This document shows positions 1 through 5,725 of a DNA stretch of 6,994 bases, piece after piece. Source of the DNA: Candidatus Rokuibacteriota bacterium (GTDB taxonomy: Bacteria; Methylomirabilota; Methylomirabilia; Rokubacteriales; CSP1-6); NCBI GenBank assembly GCA_003220195.1, contig QHRT01000487.1, forward strand, positions 1 to 6,994, written 5' to 3'. A model generated the notes under the pieces. The model did not search any database and was not told the origin of the DNA. It worked only from the letters and a program-made list of their open reading frames with translations. The stretch's first letter is position 1, and every line of letters starts with the position of its first letter. A program made the position numbers and the translations under genes.

Positions 1-117
1 CGCGACGCTGGCGATCGCGAGCATCGACAGAAACGCCAGGGCCAGCAGCGTGAACACTCCGGACGGCCGAGGCCGAAAACACGCGCGGGCGACGAACCGG
101 ACGGCGCAATACCACAT
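1..117 (-). CDS. N-terminus of an exported or membrane protein (partial)
   Basis: Only the first 39 codons are inside the window; the gene continues past the left edge. The ATG at 117 is preceded on the minus strand by GAGGAGA at suitable spacing, a good ribosome binding site. The N-terminus has an Arg-rich stretch (residues 7-18) followed by a hydrophobic segment of roughly 18 residues ending in ASVA. This is the layout of a Sec signal peptide or a first transmembrane helix, so the product is probably exported or membrane-anchored. It lies 123 bases downstream of the RING-like gene on the same strand and may share its transcript. The family cannot be recognised from this fragment. Confidence 0.6.
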   Translation of the reverse strand, partial: MWYCAVRFVARACFRPRPSGVFTLLALAFLSMLAIASVA

Positions 118-139
118 GAAGCTCTCCTCAATCGCAAAC

Positions 140-163
140 CCCGCACGCGCACGAGCGTGCGGG
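140..163 (-). promoter_or_regulatory. Perfect 9-bp hairpin in the leader of the left-edge gene
   Basis: CCCGCACGC at 140-148 and GCGTGCGGG at 155-163 are exact inverted complements around a 6-base loop. On the minus strand the structure ends 22 bases before the ATG at 117 and just ahead of the ribosome binding site. No T-run follows it on either strand, so it is not a canonical intrinsic terminator. A leader hairpin, an operator or an mRNA-processing structure are the alternatives. GC-rich DNA produces some such stems by chance. Confidence 0.35.
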
Positions 164-240
164 CGTGGCCGAACGCTATTCCTCGGAACACAAATCGCGA
201 TCGTCAGTCTAAGGGCGCGGAGCGAACGGAGGCAAGCCGC

Positions 241-636
241 TCAGTCGGCGGGCTCCGGGCACACGGGACAGCGGACCGTGACGTCGGCGTCCTCGGAATC
301 CGCCTGCGCGAACAGGAGACAGACGAGATGCACAGGGTGACCGTGCGGGCACACGGCGCCGGGCCGGTTCGGCGAGATCTGCCGGGCGCACTCTCCGCAC
401 TCCGCGTCCCGGACGTTCGACCAGTCGGTCGCGGTCGCGAGGGCATCGCGCGCCAGCTCCTCCAGCACCATGTGCATCTGGGCGCGCTCGATCCGCCGCT
501 CGATCGCTGCGCCGATGCGCATCGCCCGCTCGGCCGGCGACACCGGTTGGAGGGCCGCTCGCATCAACCGTTCGATCTGTGTCTTCTCGTCCATCCCGCG
601 ATCGTAACCAGTTGATTTCGCGGACGCAACCTGCAT
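241..636 (-). CDS. Small protein with RING-H2-like zinc-binding pattern
   Basis: This 131-residue soluble protein has a charged helical N-terminal half (about residues 15-70, Arg/Glu/Ala rich) and a Cys/His-rich C-terminal half. Putative metal ligands are C80, C83, C96, H100, H103, C106, C123 and C126. Their spacing, C-x2-C-x12-C-x3-H-x2-H-x2-C-x16-C-x2-C, fits the cross-brace RING-H2 consensus. Known RING domains bind two zinc ions and often mediate ubiquitin-ligase or other protein contacts; prokaryotic RING-like families are described, but the function here is unknown. The ATG at 636 is chosen because GGGAGGG lies 8 bases before it on the minus strand. The ATG at 594 (MDEK) has a poorer upstream site but remains possible. 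The gene is divergent from the GspA-like gene, with 41 bases between starts. A plain pair of zinc ribbons is the main alternative. Confidence 0.7.
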   Translation of the reverse strand: MQVASAKSTGYDRGMDEKTQIERLMRAALQPVSPAERAMRIGAAIERRIERAQMHMVLEELARDALATATDWSNVRDAECGECARQISPNRPGAVCPHGHPVHLVCLLFAQADSEDADVTVRCPVCPEPAD

Positions 637-677
637 TCGTCGAACCCTCCCGCCCCCGCTTGGTGTAAAGTCCTGGC

Positions 678-2393
678 GTGGCGATCTATCTGTCGTACTT
701 CGGTCTGGCGGAGTCGCCGTTTTCGGGCACGCCCGACCGGCGGTTCGTCTATCTGAGCGACCGGCACCGGGAAGGTCTGGCGCACCTCGGCTACGGGCTG
801 CGCGAGCAGGGGGGGTTCGTCCAGCTCACCGGGGAAGTCGGCACCGGCAAGACCACGCTGTGTCGCTACCTGCTCGAGCAATTGCCCGGCGACGTCGACG
901 TCGCGCTGATCCTGAATCCCGCGCTCACGGCCGTCGAGTTGCTCGCCACGATGTGCGACGAGCTACGCGTGTCGTACCCGGAAGGCACCACGAGCCTCAA
1001 GACGCTGGGCGCCGCGCTGTATCGCTACCTGCTCAATGCGCACGAGCGCGGCCGGCGCACCGTCCTGATCATCGACGAGGCGCAGAACCTGAGCGTCGGC
1101 GTCCTCGAGCAGCTGCGGCTCTTGACGAATCTCGAAACGGCGAGCGCCAAGCTCCTCCAGATCATCCTGATCGGGCAACCCGAACTGGTGCAGCTGCTCG
1201 CCCGGCCCGAATTGCGGCAGGTCGCGCAGCGGGTGGCCGCTCGCTATCACCTCCGACCGCTCTCGGAGCGCGAGACCCGCACGTACGTGCTCTACCGCTT
1301 GCAGGTAGCGGGGCAAGCGGAGCAGATCTTCGAGGATCGCGCGCTGCACGCGATCCATCGATTCTCCGGAGGAGTCCCGCGGCTCATCAACATCCTCGCG
1401 GACCGCGCGTTGCTCGGCGCGTACGCGGTGCGCCAGCACGACGTGACGGCGGCGGTCGTGAAGCGCGCTGCCCGCGAGGTGTTTGGCGAAGAGCCTGAAG
1501 TCGCGGCCCGGCGCCCGCAGCGCTGGGTGCCGATCGGGGCCGCTGCGCTCGTGGTGGTTGCGATGGCCGCGGGCTTCGGCATCGGCGCCGTCGTCCGGCG
1601 TCCGGACCGGACCGCGACGGCAAGCGCCCCGGCGGTCGTGGCGGCGACGCCCGCAGTTCCGCCACCGAGCGCCGCGACGGTCAGTGCGGCGGTCTCGCCG
1701 GCGGCCGCCGCCAGTGCGCCGGCGGCGCCCGGTGCGCCGCTCGCGGCCCCGCACGGATCGTCAGTCCGCCTCGACGCGGTGCTCGCCGATCGCGCGGTGC
1801 CGAGCGATCGGGGAACGGCGTTCGCCGGACTCTATCGTCGCTGGGGCGTGACCCGATCCGCACAGGACGCGGCGCTCGGCTGTGAGACCGATCGGACGGC
1901 GGAGCTTCGCTGTCTGCCCCGGCGCGGAACGTGGAAGATGCTGAGAAGGCTGAACCTCCCCGCGGTGCTCGAGCTGGTGCTGCCGTCCGGAGTGCGCTAC
2001 TACGCCGTCGTCGCCGCGCTCGACGGCGAACGCGCCACGCTGGAGTTCGGCTCGCGGCGCTTCAGCTTTTCGCTGAGCGAGCTGGACGCGTCGTGGGACG
2101 GCGCCTTCACCGTGATGTTTCGCGCGCCGCGCGTCGGCGCGGTGATCGGACCCGGCGCTCGCGGGCGTGACGTCGCCTGGGTCCGGCAGCAGTTCGCCGC
2201 GATCGACGAGAAGCCGGCTCCCGCGAACGCGAGCGAGGTGTACGACGACGCGCTGCGTGCGCGGGTCGTTGTGTTCCAGCGGCAGCAGCTGCTCGTGGCC
2301 GACGGCATCGTCGGCGACGAGACGCTGCTGCGCCTGGCCGCGCGGCGCGACCCGGGGGCGCCGTCGTTGTCGAGCGCCGGCACGAAGTCGTAG
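678..2393 (+). CDS. gspA: GspA/ExeA-family AAA ATPase with peptidoglycan-binding domain
   Basis: The 571-residue protein begins with the family's typical xYLxYFGLxExPFxxTPD segment, which supports the GTG start at 678 despite a weak ribosome binding site. The cytoplasmic AAA domain shows Walker A GEVGTGKTT (52-60, K58), Walker B VLIIDEAQN (129-137, D133/E134), a sensor-1-like IGQPEL (165-170) and a sensor-2-like FSGGVPRLIN (229-238). A single transmembrane helix spans about 285-305. A Pro/Ala-rich linker (about 306-363) leads to a periplasmic module of the ExeA type (about 370-480) and a PG_binding_1-like end (about 486-555, containing VVFQRQQLLVADGIVGDETL). In characterised systems ExeA/GspA pairs with ExeB/GspB to move or assemble the GspD secretin across the peptidoglycan. 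The next gene is the GspB partner, 8 bases downstream, which fits an operon. No secretin or core gsp gene is in the window. Confidence 0.9.
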   Translation: MAIYLSYFGLAESPFSGTPDRRFVYLSDRHREGLAHLGYGLREQGGFVQLTGEVGTGKTTLCRYLLEQLPGDVDVALILNPALTAVELLATMCDELRVSYPEGTTSLKTLGAALYRYLLNAHERGRRTVLIIDEAQNLSVGVLEQLRLLTNLETASAKLLQIILIGQPELVQLLARPELRQVAQRVAARYHLRPLSERETRTYVLYRLQVAGQAEQIFEDRALHAIHRFSGGVPRLINILADRALLGAYAVRQHDVTAAVVKRAAREVFGEEPEVAARRPQRWVPIGAAALVVVAMAAGFGIGAVVRRPDRTATASAPAVVAATPAVPPPSAATVSAAVSPAAAASAPAAPGAPLAAPHGSSVRLDAVLADRAVPSDRGTAFAGLYRRWGVTRSAQDAALGCETDRTAELRCLPRRGTWKMLRRLNLPAVLELVLPSGVRYYAVVAALDGERATLEFGSRRFSFSLSELDASWDGAFTVMFRAPRVGAVIGPGARGRDVAWVRQQFAAIDEKPAPANASEVYDDALRARVVVFQRQQLLVADGIVGDETLLRLAARRDPGAPSLSSAGTKS

Positions 2394-2401
2394 AGGCCAA
2401 G

Positions 2402-2746
2402 ATGTCGTTCATCTACCGCGCGCTGAAGCAAGAAGAAGAGGAGCGCCAGAGCGGGATCGTCGTCGTGCGGCGTCGCGACGGGCAGATGCGGGCGCGCCGG
2501 CCGTCCTGGTGGCTCTGGGGCGCCGCAGGTCTCGTGCTGGTCAATGCCGTCGGGCTTGCGTTCGTGGTGTTCTCGCGCGACCGCCCGGTCACGACTCGAT
2601 CGCAGCCCGGCCCGCCAGCGACGGTGGCGAGCGCGCCCGCCGTGGCGACGCCACCGTCGGCGGTCCCGATTCCGGCATCAGCGGTCGGCTCGCGCCACTC
2701 TTCCACAAGAGCACGTTCGCGCCGCCGGCGGCGCCGCGGAGCGTGA
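2402..2746 (+). CDS. gspB: GspB-like protein, N-terminal fragment (frameshifted gene)
   Basis: The ATG at 2402 follows the gspA stop by 8 bases and has AGAGG upstream. The start MSFIYRALKQEEEERQSG is the recognisable GspB/ExeB N-terminus (usual form MSxILDALxxxExERxxG). A basic stretch follows, then one transmembrane helix (about residues 36-57) and the beginning of a Pro/Ala/Val linker. The frame stays sensible to about residue 98 (position ~2692), then turns into an Arg-rich run and stops at 2746. The rest of the family, including the conserved C-terminal domain, lies downstream in the next frame. This fragment alone would be a 114-residue membrane stub without its periplasmic domain. See the C-terminal fragment for the other half. 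Confidence 0.75.
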   Translation: MSFIYRALKQEEEERQSGIVVVRRRDGQMRARRPSWWLWGAAGLVLVNAVGLAFVVFSRDRPVTTRSQPGPPATVASAPAVATPPSAVPIPASAVGSRHSSTRARSRRRRRRGA

Positions 2747-3380
2747 GCCCGCGGTCGCGCATTCGCCGCGAAAGTCCTCCGCGGCGGCGTCGCGTGACCG
2801 GGGCGCAAAGACCATGATCGCAGCGGTGCCCGCGCACGAGCCCACGGCGCCGGCGAAAATTCCGGAGATCATCCCGCCGTCGCGAGCCGTCGCGCCAGGT
2901 GGAACGGCACCGGCGCGCGATGCTGCGCCGACTGCGACGGAGTCGCCGCGTACGACAGCGCCAGCTCCAGGTGAATCGCCGCGTGCGGCCGTTGCGCCGC
3001 CCGCGCCCGCCGAATCGCCGCGCACCACGCCGTCCGGCCCCACCCAATCGGCGCGGGCTGCGCCAACCGAATCAGGTGCGCCACGCGTCTCCACTCCACG
3101 CCCGGCAGAGCCAGTCGTGCGGCCGCCGGCCGCGCCCGCGACTGGGGCGCCCGGAAGCGCGCCGGCCGCGACCTCCGACGAGATCCTCAGGAGTCTCGCG
3201 CTGCAGGCGCTGGTCTACGCCAATACGCCGGCGGAGCGCATGGTGTTCATCAACGGGCGCAAGTACCGCGAGGGCGACGTCGTGCAGCCGGACCTGGTGC
3301 TCCAGCAGATCACCGAAACCGGAGCCGTCCTGACCTATCGAGGACAGTTGCTCCTCCTGCGCGATCCCTCCAGCCGTTGA
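2691..3380 (+). CDS. gspB: GspB-like protein, C-terminal fragment (T2SSB domain)
   Basis: This is the continuation of gspB in the +1 frame. The frame is open from well upstream (2544), but the part before about 2690 is an Arg-rich shadow, so the boundary given marks where the sequence begins to look coding. It has no own ribosome binding site; the first in-frame ATG after the shift is at 2814. A long Pro/Ala/Thr linker with ESPR-type repeats reaches to about 3170. The conserved GspB C-terminal domain follows, from EILRSLALQALVY through MVFINGRKYREGD to LTYRGQLLLL. This domain is periplasmic in the family and works with GspA in secretin insertion. Whether a full-length protein is made depends on whether the frameshift is real, programmed or an assembly error. 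Confidence 0.75.
   Translation, partial: RATLPQEHVRAAGGAAEREPAVAHSPRKSSAAASRDRGAKTMIAAVPAHEPTAPAKIPEIIPPSRAVAPGGTAPARDAAPTATESPRTTAPAPGESPRAAVAPPAPAESPRTTPSGPTQSARAAPTESGAPRVSTPRPAEPVVRPPAAPATGAPGSAPAATSDEILRSLALQALVYANTPAERMVFINGRKYREGDVVQPDLVLQQITETGAVLTYRGQLLLLRDPSSR
2940..3029 (+). repeat. Degenerate ESPR-coding repeats in the GspB linker
   Basis: Three near-identical 18-base units, GA(G/A)TCGCCGCG followed by a variable 7-base end, start at 2940, 2973 and 3012 and encode ESPRTT, ESPRAA and ESPRTT. A weaker relative (QSARAA) follows near 3046. They lie in the low-complexity Pro/Ala/Thr spacer that is expected to cross the periplasm or peptidoglycan. Such spacers commonly vary in length. 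Confidence 0.5.
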
Positions 3381-3393
3381 TCGGAGCGATACC

Positions 3394-4800
3394 GTGAGCG
3401 CCGTCGATCTCTGCTACACCTCCGCCACGACCCTCGCCGCCATGATCCGCGCGAAGAGCGTCTCTCCAGTGGAGCTGACGCGCGCGGTGCTCGAGCGCAT
3501 CGAGCAGCTGAATCCGCGACTCAACGCCGTCTGCACCTCGACCGCGGACATCGCGCTCGATGCGGCGCGCGCCGCGGAGCAGAGGGGGATGCGGGGCGAG
3601 CGGCTCGGCCCGCTCGACGGCATTCCGTTCACGATCAAGGATCTCGCGTTCACTCGCGGCGTGCGGACGATGTCGGGCTCGCACATCTTCGCCGACCGCG
3701 TTCCCGACGTGGACCCGCCGTTCGTGCGTCGTTTGAAGGCGGCCGGCGGCGTGATGGTCGGAAAGACCACCACGCCGGAATTCGGATGGAAGGGCCTGGG
3801 AGACAGTCCGCTGACGGGCATCACGCGCAATCCGTGGAACACCGGGATGACGACCGGCGGCTCGAGCGCCGGCGCGGGCGCGGCCGCGGCCGCTGGGCTC
3901 GGGCCGCTCCACCAGGGGTCAGACGGTGCGGGGTCGATCCGCATCCCCGCCGGGTTCTGTGGAATCTACGGGCTCAAGCCGTCCTACGGTCGGGTCCCGA
4001 TGTGGCCGGTGTCGAACAACGACAACACGACGCACATCGGTCCGATGACGCGCACCGTCGCCGACGCGGCGCTGATGCTCTCGGTGATGGCCGGGCCCGA
4101 TCCGTGGGATCGCACGTCGCTCGACGCGCCCGCGGCCGATTACGTCGCGGAGCTGGAGCGCGGGATCCGCGGCGTGAAGATCGCGTTCAGCCCGGATCTC
4201 GGCAGCCTGCCGGTGGACCAGGAGGTCGCGGCTCTCGTCGAGCGCGCGGCGCGCGCCTTCGAGGAGCTCGGCGCGCACGTGGAGACGGTCACGCCCGGGT
4301 TCGCGGACTCGCACGACCTGATTCGCGGGATGTGGAGCACGCACATGACGGGCAACTACGGTGACTACCTCCCGGCGTGGCGCGACCGCATGGATCCCGG
4401 GCTGGTGGCCTGCATCGAGGATGGTTTCCGGTATGGCGCGGTCGACTACATCAAGCTCCGCGCCCAGAAGCTCGCGTACTGGGACACCGTGCGCCCGCTG
4501 TTCGAGCGATACAGCTTGCTGTTGACGCCGACGCTCTCCGTCGCCGCGTTCCCGGTGGGGCAGCTGAACCCCGCGCATTACCCCCAGCACGCGTGGGACT
4601 GGATCCGGTGGGCGTCGTTCAGCTATCCCTTCAACTTCACGGGGCAGCCCGCCGCGACGGTGCCCGCGGGCTTCACGCCCGCGGGGCTGCCGGTCGGGCT
4701 CCAGATCGTGGGACGCCTGCACGACGATCTGACCGTGCTGCAAGCCTCGCGCGCGTACGAGCAGGCGCGGCCCTGGGCGGCGACGCGCCCCCGGGAGTAG
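3394..4800 (+). CDS. Amidase signature family hydrolase
   Basis: This 468-residue soluble enzyme has the length usual for the amidase signature family, whose members hydrolyse amide bonds with a Ser-cisSer-Lys triad. The triad is visible: K82 in FTIKDLAF, cis-Ser S157 in TTGGSSAGA, and nucleophile S181 in GAGSIRIPAG. The spacings of 75 and 24 residues match those of characterised members such as fatty acid amide hydrolase. The family's C-terminal block GQPAATVPAGFTPAGLPVGLQIVG is also present. The GTG at 3394 is preceded by GGAG at 7-base spacing. There is no signal peptide, so it should be cytoplasmic. It follows gspB by 13 bases and may be cotranscribed. The substrate cannot be told. GatA is less likely because no gatB or gatC is adjacent. 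Confidence 0.9.
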   Translation: MSAVDLCYTSATTLAAMIRAKSVSPVELTRAVLERIEQLNPRLNAVCTSTADIALDAARAAEQRGMRGERLGPLDGIPFTIKDLAFTRGVRTMSGSHIFADRVPDVDPPFVRRLKAAGGVMVGKTTTPEFGWKGLGDSPLTGITRNPWNTGMTTGGSSAGAGAAAAAGLGPLHQGSDGAGSIRIPAGFCGIYGLKPSYGRVPMWPVSNNDNTTHIGPMTRTVADAALMLSVMAGPDPWDRTSLDAPAADYVAELERGIRGVKIAFSPDLGSLPVDQEVAALVERAARAFEELGAHVETVTPGFADSHDLIRGMWSTHMTGNYGDYLPAWRDRMDPGLVACIEDGFRYGAVDYIKLRAQKLAYWDTVRPLFERYSLLLTPTLSVAAFPVGQLNPAHYPQHAWDWIRWASFSYPFNFTGQPAATVPAGFTPAGLPVGLQIVGRLHDDLTVLQASRAYEQARPWAATRPRE

Positions 4801-4802
4801 CG

Positions 4803-5066
4803 CTAGAAGCCGAGTCGCTCGCGCCCATCCTCCGGAAACGTCCGGTCGGCATCCCGCGTGAAGCCGCGGTCGTCTTCCTCCATGCGAGAAGCCTGGAGCG
4901 CGCAGCCGACTTCGAGCGGGGAGGCGCCGAGCCTGAGCCTGGTCGCCTGGTCCTGGAGGAGCGCCCTCCTGCGCGCGAGGCGATGCTGAAGATCGGAAAT
5001 CTCCTCGAGCTCCCGGCTGACACGGGCCAGCAGCACGTCGGACGACGGGGTGAGGGGGCGGTTCAT
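4803..5066 (-). CDS. Small coiled-coil protein of unknown function
   Basis: The 87-residue product does not match a family I recognise. Residues about 11-46 form a probable amphipathic helix or coiled coil (VLLARVSRELEEISDLQHRL onward), and the remaining half is acidic and charged with little predicted structure. The ATG at 5066 is preferred over the longer open frame because GGAGGAAG lies just upstream on the minus strand, and residues before it would be an Arg/Pro-rich shadow. It is convergent with the amidase, only 2 bases between stop codons, with no terminator hairpin visible. It is the last gene of the minus-strand cluster and follows a 184-base gap. A role with the neighbouring regulators is inference from position only. 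Confidence 0.65.
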   Translation of the reverse strand: MNRPLTPSSDVLLARVSRELEEISDLQHRLARRRALLQDQATRLRLGASPLEVGCALQASRMEEDDRGFTRDADRTFPEDGRERLGF

Positions 5067-5190
5067 CGCGTTCTTCCTCCATCGCGGCGTTGACGGGGGC
5101 CGCGACTTCCAACGCCCGGAGCATTCCGGCCGCGGGCGCCTTCGTCGCGCCCGCGACACCACCGCTCCGTTGATGCAGTGTGGGGTTGCT

Positions 5191-5218
5191 ACGTTACCGC
5201 AGCCAGCGTGGGTGTCCA
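5191..5218 (-). promoter_or_regulatory. Possible sigma-70-type promoter for the coiled-coil gene
   Basis: Reading the minus strand, TGGACA (5 of 6 to the -35 consensus) is separated by 16 bases from TAACGT (3 of 6 to the -10 consensus). The -35 overlaps the TTGGACC/GGTCCA repeat, so a repressor or activator bound there could control it. The weak -10 makes this a tentative call. It would give a leader of roughly 120 bases. Confidence 0.2.
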
Positions 5219-5240
5219 TTGGACCAAGGTCCATTGGACC
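5214..5240. repeat. Tandem palindromic repeat, possible operator
   Basis: A 12-base unit, GTCCATTGGACC, occurs twice exactly (5214-5225 and 5229-5240), separated by AAG. Each unit is itself an inverted repeat (GTCCA / TGGAC), so four half-sites alternate in orientation, also forming GGACC-AA-GGTCC across the junction. The repeat lies 10 bases past the stop of the receiver-only gene and about 150 bases upstream of the coiled-coil gene. Its symmetry fits a binding site for a dimeric regulator. A related copy lies at 5748-5770. Confidence 0.55.
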
Positions 5241-5250
5241 GAGGGTCGAG

Positions 5251-5643
5251 TCAGCTGGGGTCGGGGAAGAGGCGCCCGAGGAGGGCCGCGCCCAGGCGGC
5301 GAGAGCACCAGGTCTCGCCGGCGTCGACGGCGTGCACCGCCCGCGCGAGCCACGCGTCGACCGCGCGCGTCCGGAGGTAGCCGTGGGCGCCGCGCGCCAG
5401 CGCGTCGAGCAGCGCGGTGCGCGACGTCCGTCCGCCGATCAGCAGGATCCGCGAGCGAACGCCGACCAGGCTCAGCGCGTCGAGCAGTGACGCGAGCGGC
5501 CGCCGTCCGATCCGGGCGCTCAGCACCAGCACGCGCGGCTCGCGCCCGAGCAGCGCGCGCGCCAGCTCGAACGGCGTGCGCGCGAGGCCGACCACGCGGA
5601 CGCCGGGATCACCGGCGAGCGACCGTGCGCACGACATGCGCAC
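5251..5643 (-). CDS. Receiver-only pseudo-response regulator, no phosphorylation residues
   Basis: The product resembles one CheY-like receiver domain and nothing else. GAHGYL followed by AVHAVDAGE and CSRRLG is the typical end of a NarL/LuxR-class receiver. The frame stops there, with no LuxR helix-turn-helix in any frame downstream. The coordinates use the only conventional start, a GTG at 5643. The first strand of the fold (VTVLIAARH) lies upstream of that GTG in the same open frame, which reaches 5712, so the true or ancestral start is probably near 5700. The canonical residues are missing: the acidic pair aligns to Ala-Arg, the phospho-Asp to Ser in VLVLSARIG, and the Lys to Thr in GYLRTR. 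It cannot be a normal phosphorylated receiver. It could act as a dimer partner or be decaying. It is the downstream neighbour of a LuxR-type regulator. Confidence 0.6.
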   Translation of the reverse strand: MRMSCARSLAGDPGVRVVGLARTPFELARALLGREPRVLVLSARIGRRPLASLLDALSLVGVRSRILLIGGRTSRTALLDALARGAHGYLRTRAVDAWLARAVHAVDAGETWCSRRLGAALLGRLFPDPS

Positions 5644-5688
5644 CGCCCGGTGGCGGGCGGCGATGAGGACAGTGACGGGGATCGCGCG

Positions 5689-5725
5689 GACAGTGTCGAT
5701 GAGGGATCTCCCTCATCACACTGTC
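5689..5725 (-). promoter_or_regulatory. Long interrupted palindrome between the two regulator genes
   Basis: GACAGTGT (5689-5696) pairs with ACACTGTC (5718-5725), and GATGAGGGA (5698-5706) pairs with TCCCTCATC (5709-5717). Together they make a 17-bp stem with one unpaired base (5697) and a 2-base centre. It touches the stop codon of the LuxR-type gene and covers the apparent translation start of the receiver-only gene, including an AGGGAG that could serve as its ribosome binding site. No T-run follows on either strand, so a simple intrinsic terminator is not supported. An RNA switch, mRNA-stability element, operator or cruciform are possible. Confidence 0.6.

Noticed and set aside
157..615. 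152-residue plus-strand frame across the left intergenic region
   Set aside because: It overlaps the RING-like gene in antisense and has shadow-type composition. The minus-strand frame has ordered Cys/His spacing and a ribosome binding site.
963..1754. 263-residue minus-strand open frame opposite gspA
   Set aside because: It is Arg-rich, low in complexity and antisense to the clear AAA domain.
2940..3029. Repeats as a CRISPR array
   Set aside because: The units are short, diverged, in frame, and encode a Pro/Ala/Thr linker.
3919..5124. Long 401-residue open frame on the minus strand opposite the amidase
   Set aside because: It is Arg/Pro/His-rich, has no recognisable motif, and lies antisense to a confidently identified enzyme; it is a high-GC shadow frame.
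5067..5234. N-terminal extension of the coiled-coil gene starting in the repeat
   Set aside because: The extension is Arg/Pro-rich and low in complexity, while the internal ATG at 5066 has a strong ribosome binding site.
5067..5250. Search for a lost LuxR helix-turn-helix after the receiver-only gene
   Set aside because: No LTxRE-like or helix-turn-helix motif was seen in any minus-strand frame, so a recent frameshift does not explain the missing output domain.
5689..5725. Palindrome as a standard rho-independent terminator
   Set aside because: No run of T follows the stem on either strand.
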